From Diploscapter coronatus (Eukaryota; Nematoda; Chromadorea; Rhabditida; Rhabditidae), in contig OZ038422.1 of assembly GCA_964036155.1 (NCBI GenBank), forward strand, positions 50,801,201 through 50,865,200: a DNA stretch of 64,000 nucleotides, given 5' to 3'. The notes beneath the pieces are model-generated. The model did no database searches and was not told where the DNA came from. It was given only the letters and a program-made list of their open reading frames with translations. How positions within the stretch are numbered: the first letter of the stretch is position 1; each line of letters starts with the position of its first letter. A program made the translations under genes and the position numbers. Shown here in pieces: positions 50,501-63,108 of the stretch.

Positions 50501-52233
50501 AAAAAACTTCCGTTCGATCAGTTTTCTCTTTGTTCATCATTAGCGTGAAACAAATCTTTATCATTTAGGCAATATTTTCTATCTAATAACATCATTTTCA
50601 GGTCTTTTTCATCGACACCCTCCTAGCGACTCGCGAAATCGATCTCGAATACAGGGACTCAGTGGAAAACGCGATTACAACCGTCGATTTTGGACGAAGT
50701 GGGGATTTTGCTATTTTTAAAATTATGATTTCTCTAGCCATATGTTTAAAGATAACAATTATAAACGTCTGGGATATTTCTTTAAATTATCGATTTTTAG
50801 TCTGCGCTGTTATAGCTTCGATGACGCCCAGCCGCATTCACTCGATCCCGGAAGAGGGAAACGGTGATGAAGGCAGTCAACACGTCATGCTCGCTGAAGG
50901 GGAATCGGGTAAATTTTCCTGCCATTTTATATTAGGAAAATATATAAAAATTTCTGAAAACTTAGTTAATCAACTCGTTTTTTTTTTTAAAAGTAGAGAA
51001 TTTTCGATCTTTCAGAAGAACTCGCCTCTGACGAAGGCCCATCCACTTTCGGTGTGCGACAGTCCAAGTCGAATCCCATTCTTATCAACAACGACAAAAC
51101 CCCACTGGCTAGATCGCAAGTCAGTGCGGGAAGAAGTCAAGGAACTAGCCTCCTCCGTTCGAAGTCGTCCCTGGGAAATCGTACACCGTCGAGATCTAAG
51201 CCCATTCAGAAATCGCAGTCCTCGAATCTCGCAACCAGGTACACTTGGATTTGATCATTTTTAAAATTATATTTAGTGTAGTGATAAAATTGCAGAACTT
51301 TTTGATAAAAGATATTAATTTTTTTTATAAAACTACTGTATTCTTGAGCAAGAATATTGATTTTTAATCTAAAACTTTGACCCTCGTAAATTTAGAGCAC
51401 AAGGCACTCCCTCACCCTTCGTTGGTGATGCCTCGCTGTTCGAAGACGTTCTGCCACTCGACCACCCGCTCTGCTACTTGCGCATGCCCGAATGGCCCCC
51501 TGCAATAAGACGAAGAATGCGACCGGGGCTCTTCATTAAGTAGGCGATGTTGTTGTTTTTTTTTTTTTAATTTATTCTTTTAAACTTCGTTTTTCAAAGT
51601 GCGAGTTGAAATTCGCTTTTCTGCCAGGCTTACTGCAGAGTTTTTAGAACGTTATTTACTAGTAGAAAAATAGATATCTCTATAAGCATTTTTCCACATT
51701 TTTCAGTTTTATTGTAAAATTTGTAATTTTTTTTTCTAAAATATTGATTTTCTATTTTCCTCCAACGACATTTACCAAAATTACGTCCTTATTTTCCAGA
51801 TGCTCCGACGGCAAGTGGATCTTCGACAAGACGAATGCAGAGAAGATGAGTCACTCGCTGGGTGAACTTTACAAACAGGTGCGATTTTTAAAAATTTTGA
51901 AGAAAAAACGGTAAAATTTTAAAAAAATTCAGATAATCAAAGGCAACTTTGACGCCCACTATGCTCAGGACGATTCGGATGCTCTGATGCAGGTGAAAAC
52001 CAAAACTATTTCAAATAGACATTTTATTCAAAAATAGCAATTTTATGGCAAGGCTACATATTTTACATGAAAAATGAAATTTTTATAGATCAGATGAATG
52101 TTTCCAAAGAAAATTTTACATTTTTGAGAAAAATTAAATATCTTGAAAAAATGAATTTTTTTAGGTTTGCATGGCCTACGGGCCCAAGTTTCTGAAGTAC
52201 GTCGACAGAAAAGCGGCTGACATTCCGTTCTGA
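47538..52233 (+). CDS. DEDDh-family (TREX-like) 3'-5' exonuclease with long extra segments
   Basis: Probable nuclease that trims DNA or RNA from the 3' end. Seventeen exons sum exactly to 687 residues. The first ~230 residues are polar and Ser/Pro/Arg-rich without a fold (SSWGGQSPVYSKRKAQ, PTTPKRTPTKRLNAH). The catalytic domain begins with TFVFFDFETTGF (49386-49468; Asp and Glu of motif I), then TAPRITQFAFCAIPR, VAHNGLMFDMRVLYFELK (50366-50460; motif II Asp), FFIDTLLATREID, and, after a 130-residue Ser/Lys/Arg-rich insert (50801-51540), SHSLGELYKQ and AHYAQDDSDALM (51933-51992; His and last Asp). All four acidic residues and the His are present, so it should be active. The order matches TREX1/2 and the related RNase T/DnaQ fold, but the N-terminal extension and insert are unusual. 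No membrane anchor is seen at the C terminus (AADIPF). Confidence 0.9.
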
Positions 52234-52877
52234 AATTTGAGAGGAAAGGACACCCAGACCAGGAAAATGAATCAACTCGCAAATTCAGGTAGATTTGGAA
52301 ATACTGAAATAAACCATTAAATTTAAGACTTCAGAATATTGATTTTTCAATTCATTTTATTTTAAAATTTATCCAGTTTTCATTACTTCTTTCTCATTTT
52401 TTTCGCGAAATATCACACAAATTAGTCGATTATCAAGAAACATTCCGAAATTTCAATTTCATTCGCCTCAAAAATTAATTTTCATCATGATTTCTGGAGT
52501 CACTTTTCTCTACGAAGCTCGGTCAAATTTATCTTTCATCCCTATTTCGCAAGAAATGAGCATATTCGAATATTTTTGGTGCTTTATTAGGATATCCAAT
52601 TATTCTATCTTGTAAAGTCTTGTGAATTTTTTCCTATTCAGAGCATTTTTATTAAGGTTCGAAAATTTTAAAAATCGTCGTTTTTTCTTGTTTTCAGAGT
52701 TTGTTGTCTGAATAAATGCAAATTTGCAAGTGATCTTTTTATAAAAGGAGCTTAAAATAATACCTTTACAGAACATCAATTGAAGTGTTATTTTTGAATT
52801 CCCTATATAAGCCTCCATCACTATTGTTATTCGGTATTTGAAGTGTTTGCTTCGGAGTTAAGACTTCTCTCTAAAAA

Positions 52878-55800
52878 TTAGAAATTTTTAAACTCCCTAA
52901 ACATCTCCACCTTTTTAGGCTGAACCCCAAAATTCGGTCTATCCATGCTCTTAGTTTCGATAATAGGTTGAATCTTTTTCGGTCTTTCTTGATTCGTATC
53001 GCTTGAAGACCCTTTCCTTCGGAGGACCCAAAAAGTTTCCATCACGCCTTTCCCCTAAAATTTATCGATTTATGGTACTTTTGACCGCAAAATGACACCT
53101 TTATAATGACTTCACCCCTCGATTCGGTGATAAATTCGTTTGGAAAGTGGATCATCAGCAATTTATGAGCTTCGGAACTCAAGTGAATGTGAGAGGCTAA
53201 AAGACATTAAAATTTAACAAAAGAATGAAAAAGCCTACGTTTTCCATTGCTCTCCATCCTTGACGCGGTGTTCACAGTGTCACCAAAAAGACAATATCTT
53301 GGCATCGATAAACCCACTACACCCGCTACGCACGGACCTAACATAAGCTTCGTTTTTCGTCGTTTCTCCTATTTTTAAAAATACCGCTATTAATCCCGAT
53401 CCTCAGTTCCACTCTGTCGTTGGGCAAATGACTAATCCGGAATTTTGAAACGTAATCCATAAAGTCGAGAGACATATTGACGATCACTTGGATGTGGTTG
53501 AACCCATTTCTCGCTGGTAGTCCGGAAACGACCAAATATCCGTCACCGATAGACTCTACCTTAAATTTGTTACTCTTTTGAAAATAAATTGCAACATTTT
53601 ATAACCGTAATTTGGTGTGGCTTTAATGTTACCGAATGTATACAGATATGAATGAATTTCACCTTATAAGCGTCATATTGCTCAATAATAGAGTCGAAAT
53701 TGCTGTAGAGCTCATTAAGAATGTTCACTACCTAAATTTCCTCATACCTGTCTAAAAAGTTAGAAAAAAAAACCTGGAAAGGTGTGCATTTTGAGGTTAA
53801 TTGGGTGAATTTTACGATGTCCGAGAAAAATATCGTTACTGAATCGAAACCTTCAGGCTCTACTGACTGGCCTAATTTCAATCTTTCGGCTACTTGTCTT
53901 AAATTCTGGATTAATTGAATTTTATCGAGGAAAAACCTCGGCAGCATTCTCCCCAATAAAACATCGGCCTTCTTCTTTTCTGCGACCAATTCTTTGGTTC
54001 TTTCGTCAACCTCCCTTTCAAGCGTGGAAGTATACTCCTCCATCATAGCAAAAACCTGGATAATTAGGCTGATTAACTCAAAATTGGGGTAATGATCTAT
54101 TTAGATAATTACATGGTCCATCAGATTCGATTTACTCTTGGGCATCATGTCTTGCAGCATTTTGCAAACCATTTCCATTTTCGGCCTGTCGCTAGGCGCT
54201 TGACACCAACAGTCTCTAATTAGGTGCAGCTTAATTGGGAGTATTAGCTAAATCTAATTTATTAGAGTAATTAATTACCAAGGCCGAGCTAATTTCTAGG
54301 TCATCAGTGGCTAGATCTGGCCTTATAGGTTGATGGCCTCCCTTCCTTATTAGATAGATTAATTCTGAAAAAAACTAAACTTATTTCTTGAGAAGATATG
54401 ATTTTTACCATCCACACTTTCCTGTCGATTGGTCAAGTTCCATACCGGTTTTCGGGTGATGATTTCCGACGAAACTATCGCGAAAGAATAAACGTCGCTC
54501 TCGGGCGTAGGATCATTGATACTTTGCAGAATCTCAGGGGCCACCCAAAGATAGTCTAGAAATTTTGAAAATAGGCGAAATTGAGGTGAAAATACCGATT
54601 TTCGCGATTTCTTTCGTGCTATCCAGGGCTAGTAGCCCATAGTCCGAGATTTTCACTTGCCAGCTATCATTGACCAGACAAACCGATGACTTCAGGCGAC
54701 CGTGAACCCCCAGAAAAGAGGAGTGCAGGTAATGGAGACCCTAAAATTAAATTAGCATTTTTTTACCTTCAAACATGCAAAGACCGGGTTGAATTTTACA
54801 TTCCTTAAGTTTTTTTAATGAATTTTTCGAAAGCATACCTCCGCCACATCTCTGATCAAACAAAACACGAAGAACGGATCAAGATTGAGCTTTCCTCTGG
54901 ATATGATGTCCTAAATTCTCGAAAATGTCCAAGTCTCAAAAGTTTTTGAACCTGCAAACTACCCCTGGAGCACATTCTCCAGACCGCGATAAATTCCACT
55001 CCATCAATTGATAAGCCAATGAACTTATTCACATTTTCGTGATCAAACTTTCTTACCTGAAATTTCTATCTCTTCAAAAATGAAAAGCAAATGACAACCT
55101 TCGAAAAATGATCGAGTAATTTCTTGTCCATAGGTTTTGAATGAAGTTTCATGGTCAGGACGGGCTCTTTCTCGTAGATGAAGACCTTGTAGAGTCCGAA
55201 TTCGCCTTCGATGGTAAATCTGCTGCTTTCTCCAGTCATCGTACTACTTGGTCCGGATTGAAGGGAACGTTTGCTTTGACGATCTTTCTAAAAAATCAGT
55301 TCATTGATGAGAAATCCCTATATCTTGAGCGATATTTTTCAACGTTTTGAACCTTGCTCGGCGGTTTCTGGAGTTTGTTGAATGGTATTTGCCATTCCGA
55401 GTTTAAGCGTTCTTGCTCCAACTTTTTGGATCTAAAAATGTTTTAAAAATTTCTTGAAAATTGATATTCAGGTATGATACCTGAATATGAATCCAACGAA
55501 TGCCAATGCAGCTAAAAATAGCAGAAAAATAATCACGCTTCCGATGATCACATAGACCAAATAAGCATCCCAGAAGTCAACAGGACATTGGTCCCCAAGT
55601 AATCCGCATAGAGGGATGTTCAGAGGTCTAATTAAGATAATCAGGGTAATTAAAAAGAATGATTACTTAATTCCACCCCTATTCGCCCAGATTTCCGATT
55701 CGGACCTGTAGAGCTTAGTGACTTGCTGGAATTTCATCAGGTTTCAAGATTTAAAGAGCAGAATTTGTCTGTGTTCCAGAACAATTTTGTGCGGTGAAAG

Positions 55801-58588
55801 TTTTTAGTAAATTCTTACTGTAAGTTTAAAAATTTTCAATCTCTTGAAACAATGCGTCTTTATATTTAACTTAATGTTTACCTTGACAAAGTTGACGTAG
55901 CTGATATTTATCAGGGGTTGTTGATCGAAGTTAGCATTCAGCCCATACAGGAAATAGACTGCGTCTCTCGTATTGTTAGAGTTTACCGAAACTGCTCCGG
56001 ATAGTCCTAAAATTTAACAGATGATTCAAATATGCTAGTTTTTAGCGCCTTGAAAGGAGACTCTCATCCTTCCAGCCATAATGGCGGCATTTTTGATTTC
56101 ACTCGGATCTTCGGTCTGATTTAGGGCTAATCCATACATATACACGGCATCATACAAATTCCTAGCATATCCTGGGGCCTAAAAATCAGTTAAAATCGAT
56201 AAAAATCAATTAAAAAATACCGAACTATTCGTATTATTTTGGCAGGCCTCGGTGTTGCAGTTTAATGGGGGTTCACGGACCCTTTTTGAGGATGTATTAC
56301 GGAAGAAATTAAGATATTCTGGATCCAAAACTACGGAATCAGCATCTACCTGGAAAATATTATTTACCGTTTGGAACTGGTTATACATTATTAACGATTA
56401 ATTTAAAATTACGCTTCCTCTATAAAATTTCAAAACCTATTCCAAGAAAGTCTTACAATGAGCCATTTCGACATAGCTTTTTTCACAATCTCATCGTTTC
56501 CATCGTTGCTACTCCCTAGTCCTTCCCAGAGGGGAGTTAATCCGTTTGAGACTAAACTTCAATTTCATTTCTTTCAAAATCAAGAATCTGACGTAGTGTG
56601 CTCCCAGTAGTGACTTGACCGAAGCCATATCTTCTTATGGTGAACAGAATGTAGACGTATTCATCGTTCACCATGCCTAGTTGCGTAGTCCGTATCATAA
56701 AGTCTCTTCGCTCATTGATACCATCCATACACAGAACAAAGACTTAACTGGGGGTAATTGAGCAGCTAATTAGGATAATTATACTTCTAGCTCTCGTTTT
56801 CGCAGTACGAAGTTGATTGTAGTAGGTCTCATTGTCGGTCGACAGACGTTGTTTCCAGTTGATAGCTATATTGAGATTTGAGTCGCCAAGAGCTGACTAG
56901 AATTAAAAATAAATGTTTAGGAAATTTGAGGAATTTCATCATCAAAAATATATGTTAGTATTGGAGCTTTTCCTTGAAATAATTTGATACTGTCGATCTC
57001 TCACCATTGTGGAGCCTCCATAAAAAGTGTGCATTGCGATTGAACTCTTTCACATTTGTGTTTCTTTGCGTTCTCCACTCATTGGCTAACTCTATCATAG
57101 GCCTCTCTCATTCAATCCATATTAACTCAGCCAGAGGAAAAAGTGACGGCAGAATGGATAAGAGTTGCCTGTAGAATATTACTACTACTTTTGCATTTAT
57201 TAGCTAATTCAAATTTTCAACAAAAAAAAGTTGAATCGTAACGTGCACTTTTTACGGACGCTTCATAATGGTAAGAAGTCGACGGTAAAATTACTTCAAA
57301 ATCTGAAACTGCTCCGTCACAGAACTGGACTTCGTTGGTTGTATAGAGGATTGCTATTTGGTTGTAGTTCAGAATGGATAAAACTTCGATCATGGCGTTT
57401 GCAAGACTAAACATATCGTGTTTCACAGAAAAAAAAACAACGTTTACGTCAAGGTGTTGACCACCATAGTCGTAAGAAACGGATATTTGTCAGCGTTCGC
57501 GTACTTCGCGTCCGCGACGTACCTAGGAATTTCTTGTCATCAATTCAGAACATGAGACTTACCCCCAAGCGAGGACAGTCTTTTCATAATATTTTGATAA
57601 AATCGCCACGGGATCGGCCCCTGGAATTGACAATCATCGACTTATTCTAGACCTTACAAAATTTACGAAAGTTTCAAACTCACTCTCAGATCTTGGTTAT
57701 TTTTGGTATGCCTAACAAAATGTTTTGAGATCATATCTTTATATTGTTAGAAAGGTAAAGAACTATCAAGGCCAGAATTTAAGCTTGGACTTGGATCACT
57801 CAGAAGACTACCTTGTGTGCAGGGCGGCGCAATGACCAGATCCACGTTGTAATCGTCGAAAAAAGTGACGGCGGCGCCTGCTGCCGCCGCCCGGTCACAT
57901 TCCGTATAGTTCGTAAAAACCCTGGATTAGATCAAGATATAAATTGGTCAAACTAAAGTTCGAGTACATTGTCATTAAGGAATAAAATAAGAAAAAAAAG
58001 TTTGCGTAGAGCAAAGCGCAATATATCTTGATAGCAATGCTTTCAGTCATAAAGCATGGTTGATCGACTTTAGATCAAAAACCCACTCAAACTCCCAGTT
58101 ATTAATTTTCTGCTCCTCATTAAGTTTGTCGATGGCGAGTCCAATCGCACCCCCACAAACCGCAAATCCGATAGTCGTCGATTGAACCTGCTGATTGGCG
58201 GTTATGCCCATACGAACCTAGAAAAATAGAAGGTTCATTCTAAAACGCGGCTCAAATTTGTATACCGAAATTTTCTTGGGTCAGCCACTTACCGTAAAGC
58301 CTATAATTGAAGTACTCCTCTCAGAATTGTCCTGAGAATAAAGCTCATGCTTTTTCAATTAGAGGTTTTACGGTTTGTATAGATAATTTTCTGACGTTCG
58401 AAAATAATTTATAAAAAAAAAAAACCCACGACATATTTTCCATTCGGATTTCTAGTTGGTGGTACGGTCGGAAACACAGTCGAATTAATATTTGAAGGTT
58501 GAAAGATACTCGGTTGCGAAAATATTTCTATCGAGTAAAATCCAAGAATCAAGAAGAGTATCGAATATTTCGGCCTATTGAATTTCAT
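52878..58588 (-). CDS. gcy: receptor-type guanylate cyclase
   Basis: Membrane receptor that makes cGMP; nematodes have many, mainly in sensory neurons. Twenty-nine exons sum exactly to 1130 residues. Signal peptide ([19 protein letters not shown]), ligand-binding ectodomain ([29 protein letters not shown]-type [24 protein letters not shown]), one membrane segment ([20 protein letters not shown], 55481-55627), a pseudokinase domain ([11 protein letters not shown] instead of HRD; ISDYGL instead of DFG), a coiled linker ([20 protein letters not shown]) and the cyclase: [52 protein letters not shown]. The Glu of VESIGD and the Cys of RYCLFGD specify GTP, and the metal Asp residues are present, so it should be active. 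Introns include 39 and 42 nt ones, AAG acceptors and a GC donor. The exact C. elegans orthologue is not assigned. Confidence 0.95.
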
Positions 58589-59695
58589 GAACAAGAAATT
58601 AATGATAGTGAGAATATCGAATTGTCGAGTTTCGAAAAAAATAATAAATAGCAACTAGCAGATAAAAATAAGTGGGCGAATGAAATGAAGCCTAAATTTC
58701 GAATTTCGAAAGAAGCCAAGAATTTTAAATCCGTCTAAAATAGAAAATAAATTCGAAGAAGTTCGTGAACTACGCATGTAGCAAATTAGGATTTACGATA
58801 TGTTTACGAAAGAATCCTTACATTAGATTTTGAAACCTTTACGTCAATAGGACTCGTTGTTTGTTTCGTTATGATTGAAAACGATCAAGTTTACTTCTGT
58901 ATCATAATATTCGATATTAATTATACCATATCTTTGTTTGAAACCTATAAAAATTTCTTTTTTAAATCTAATTATTTCTCAATAAATTATATATTTAGAC
59001 GAACTTATTATGCTGAACTGAAGAAAATCTGAAAACGGTAATTCATATCTGAAACTAAGTATAAATTACCAAGAAGATTCGATAAAACTGGCTTAAAAAT
59101 GCTTAATTTAGATTCAATCAGAAAATCGAGAGTATCACAAATTCTATATGCATGATTCAATTAAAACCCTGTCTTAAAAAATAATATTTTAAAATGAAAT
59201 TCAAAAATGATCACATTCAAAGAACTCGCATTAAAAGGCAACGTTTTAAAATTATTTGCGTAAAATTATGGTGTACATAAAGGGTGCGTTTAAATTAGAA
59301 TAACCAGGAAAAAAGGTTTAAAGATAATGTGAAGAAATTACAATGTCGAATTTTCAAAGTTTTAGAAGAAAAAAAAAATGAATCTTAATTAGAAAGCTCC
59401 GGGTTATGTGTCACTTATCACAGAAATTTTCCAGTTTCTACGAGTGGATTCCAAAATTTACCGACGGTCGAAAATTAGGATTTGAAGAGCGATTTTAGCT
59501 GAAATTTTATCACAAATTATCATAAATATAAATGATTAAATACATCAAGTTTAAAATTATAACTCATTCAAGCCTTCAACTGAAACATATATCGCTTGAA
59601 ATAACTATCAATCGATTCTTACAAACAAACTTCAAAGAATATTCAAAGTTTTGTTGAACTTAGATTTCTAATAAAACATTTGAGAGACTCATTAG
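58589..59695. other. intergenic, no gene seen
   Basis: About 1.1 kb of AT-rich DNA between the guanylate cyclase start and the stop of the PPP1R21 homologue. No exon-like frame, RNA gene or repeat was noticed. It must hold the promoter of the guanylate cyclase gene, but no element can be named. Confidence 0.6.
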
Positions 59696-62600
59696 CTATA
59701 TCATTTTTATAAATTCATTCAAATTTTTTGAAACATAAAAATTGCTCACCCCCTTATTCTGTTTGCCAGTTTCCTTGCCCTTGTCGTCCTCTGCGTCCCT
59801 GACGAGTTTCGAATTGAGCTCTGCAACGTGCTCTGTCAGCTGGGTCAACTGTTCTTGGTATCCCTTGTGGGTGCTCGAAAGCTCTTCCTGAAAATATTTC
59901 ATTTTTATTTTTATTGAATTTATTTTTTCATTTCTAAAAATACCGTTAACCGATCGACTTTCATCTCTTTTTCCCTCACGAGTTGTTCCATTCTTTTGAG
60001 CTCCGACTTCATGATGTTGTTTCTCATTGCAATGGTTTGGACCTGCACTTAAACAAAATAAAAAAAGACAAATAATAATATACTTTTGGATATTTCACCC
60101 AATTTTCCTTAACTGATACTATTTTCAAAATAGATTATTATTATTATTATTGAAAAGGATAATTCCTTTTAATTCCAAAAATTATTTTTAAAAAATCGAA
60201 AAATACTTTTTAGAAGGGTCATTTTTTGTCGCAATCAGCATTATTTTAAATTAAAAAGTAGGTATATTTTTCAAAATGGGTGTTCAGTGAATTTTTCAAA
60301 CATTTCAAAATTAAACAAAAGAATAGCAAGAGTTTAAAAATCACCTCATTTTCATAGTACTTGGTCATGCATTGGTTGAGCATGAGTTCATCGTGGAGTT
60401 GCTTCAGACGTTCGTGGAAAGCCTCGAGAGCCGACTCCTTTTGTTGGTCGTAGGATTCTCTGCAAAAAATGAATAATTAATCTTTTTTATCGACATTATT
60501 TCATCAAACTTTAGTGAAATTTCAAGTATCCAGTGATAATAATATCTTCAAAAATTACCATTTTTAAGAAAGGCAATTAAAATGAAAAAAAAAACTACTT
60601 ATCGCCCCCTGCATTGGCGTTTTCGAGTCGTTTGTTAAGAAGCGAAATGTCGACCAAGTGCATCTCTCGATCCAGGTCCAGCTTGCAGATCTTCTCCAGC
60701 AAAACCGAGATCTGAAAATTGTATGATTTTTTTTTAGAAATGCTCCAAAAATTCTCATGTTTCAAATATTCTTAATATTGATAATTTTTGGAATCACTTT
60801 TCTGCTGCATAAAAGGAATATTTTCCTCACAAATGTTTCAAAAATTTTCTAGACTCGATTTTGAAATCAGCAAAAATTCAATACGTTGTCAGACAAGTCT
60901 GTGTGTACATTATTAAAAAATTCGTTTTATTTTCAAATGAATGTTTTACAAATTTCCAATGCTAAAATATTTTCGTAAACAAGGATAAATCCGATCGGAA
61001 GCATTTTCAGAAAAAATGAAAACAAAAATCACCTGACAATTGACGTCCTCCCTTTTGAAGTCTTTTTCCTCTCTTTCTTCCTTCCTCTCTCCATTCACTC
61101 TTTCATCGCTCGTGGATTCGTGTTCCGGAACGGGTTCCACGAGTTCTGCAATTTTTCCTTCCCGAACATTCTGATCGTCTTCTAGAACACTGAAAGGGTT
61201 CGTCGGAACAACCGGGTCTGGCTCGGGTTTTTGGAGGTGATTATTTTGCTCTAGAACAGGATGCTCCATTGCAGAATTCGTCAACTTTGTGGTGGTCTGA
61301 AAATTGGAAACCTATGAAATTTGAACTTTTATAAAATTAAAAAAAATAAATAAATATATATATATATAACTTTTTAATTCTCATAAACTTAATAAAAACC
61401 TTCAAATTTTTCTAAAAAATAAGCTTTGACGAGTTTCCAAAAGTCGAATTAAAGAATCTAACTATAAAAATACCTGATCCTTAGTTTCCCGCAGCACTTT
61501 CTCCAAATTCTCTTCTTCTTTCCTCTTTTCTTCCTCCATTTTCGAAACTTCCTGGATTTTCCTCTGTTCGAATTCGGCCTCGAGCATTTCTCGTTCGTAT
61601 TTCAACTTCTCGGCGAAATTCATCGACACCGCCTCAATTTCTTCGGAGTGGAGACGCTCGATTTCGTCTAGCTGAATTTTTCCCTTTCGAAAAATGATTT
61701 TTCAAAAATAAGCTACAAGAATTTTGAAGAGAAGGATATTTGAAAGTTATTCAATTTTAGTCGGCGCCTGTCATAATTTGAAGATAGATGTTCTAGCGAA
61801 ATAAGTTTCAGGTTATTTGAAAATAAAATCGCAATGCCTGATCAAGTGACAGACCTATCTTTCCAGAATAGAATTGCGAAAAATGCAAAAGTTTAAATTC
61901 GAATAATTTATTTAAAAACTTACTTGCTTAGTGAGAGTCATTTTCTGCTCCAGATTATTCCGGAGTTCCTCCTCCAAAAGCATGACTCGATTTCGCAGCA
62001 CTTCCAACTGATTCAGCACGTCTTTCGGGATCTTCTTACTGCTTGATTTATCACTCTAAAAATTCAAACTTCAAATTATGAGGTAAGCTTCAAAATTTAG
62101 GGAATATTTTTGAAGGAATTTAAAAGTTGGTGCCTTTAAAGTGTGGTTACTACATGAAGAATAATTTTTTTAACCCTAACCTTAGTCTCCTTTTTCTCCA
62201 ATTCCTCCTGCAGACATTCGACCCTCTTCGCGAGTTGCTCGTTTCTGAAATTCGGGTAGTTTAAAAAATTCACAACTATGAGAAATAGTATGAAGAATAA
62301 AAAAACAGAAGGAAAAAAATAGTCTATTCTTATATTATTTAAAAGTAGCCAAGTAGTGATTTTTTAATTACCTGAATTTCATGCTCTCGTTCTCTCTGGC
62401 CAATTTTCGGTTAGTGGTTTCCATCGAACGGAGTTGCTCCTGGAAGAAAATTCAAGAAAAAATAAAGACAAGATAAATTTTCAAACAGATATTAAAGGTA
62501 AACGTGCTCACAATAAGTTCGACATTCTTGTTTCTTTCGGCTAGCACGCCTTCACGAAGGACCTTCGATTGGGCGCGGAGCTGAAAATTTGAAAATGAAA

Positions 62601-62745
62601 AAACTTATCTTCTTCCTTAAATTCATTATATTTTTATTATTATTATTTATTTAAAAATTTCATTTTTTACCTTAGCATGTTCCTGAACGAGTTTCTCGTA
62701 CTTCAAGTTGACGTCCGTGTTACATGAAGTTGTAGAAGCGGACAT
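59696..62745 (-). CDS. PPP1R21: PPP1R21 (KLRAQ) homologue, FERRY complex subunit
   Basis: In mammals PPP1R21 (Fy-2) belongs to the FERRY complex, a Rab5 effector on early endosomes that carries mRNAs and translation factors. Eleven exons sum exactly to 466 residues. The N terminus LKYEKLVQEHAKLRAQSKVL matches the KYQKLAQEYSKLRAQ start of the human protein, followed by NEQLAKRVECLQEELEKKE. The C-terminal half (ALEAFHERLKQLHDELM, TKYYENEVQTIAMRNNIM, TEELSSTHKGYQEQLTQL) matches its C-terminal coiled coil. The human protein is near 780 residues; here the central globular part is absent or replaced by a charged segment (exon 61033-61296). Nearly all of it is predicted coiled coil. After KQNKG a GTGAGC donor stands in frame, so the last 16 codons to the stop at 59696 may be intron and a final exon may be missing. 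Confidence 0.85.
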
Positions 62746-63108
62746 TCAATTCTGAAGAGGAATTTCTTTTTTCAAAAATCAAGAAATTTTGAAAATATCC
62801 AAAGTCTCAAACTTTTATCCAAATAAAAAATCTCGAAAATGATTATTTTATTCGCCATCAAATAAGTTAAAAGATAATAAGATTCACCTACAGGAAAAAC
62901 ACATGAAATCGAATGGAATAAGTTCAACTTATGGATGAAAAATTAAGAGATCAATTCAGTGATAAAATGGTAAAAAGTGGGTGTTTGAAGAGAATAGCTT
63001 CTTGAAAACTTCACCCAATTGTTAGGGAAAATATTAGCAAAAATAAGAAAAGGGGTGAACTTTCCAAAAATTTTAAAATCATCCCTCAATCGTCGCGACT
63101 TTCTTGGC
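62746..63108 (-). promoter_or_regulatory. short gap between two co-directional genes, possible operon linker
   Basis: Only 363 bases separate the stop of the upstream PHD-finger gene (63109) from the ATG of the PPP1R21 homologue (62745). A strong acceptor (tttcctcttcag on the minus strand) stands 6 bases before that ATG. In nematodes such spacing plus an acceptor directly before the start is typical of a downstream operon gene that receives a spliced leader. No separate promoter motif is seen. The inference rests on spacing alone. Confidence 0.45.

Noticed and set aside
50662..51264. A 200-codon open frame on the plus strand
   Set aside because: It runs through an intron between two real exons of the exonuclease gene in a mixed frame. 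The exons at 50801-50908 and 51016-51238 are the supported reading.
54359..54544. Guanylate cyclase kinase-like domain as an active protein kinase
   Set aside because: The HRD motif is HGR and DFG is DYG, with no catalytic Asp. It is the usual pseudokinase regulatory domain.
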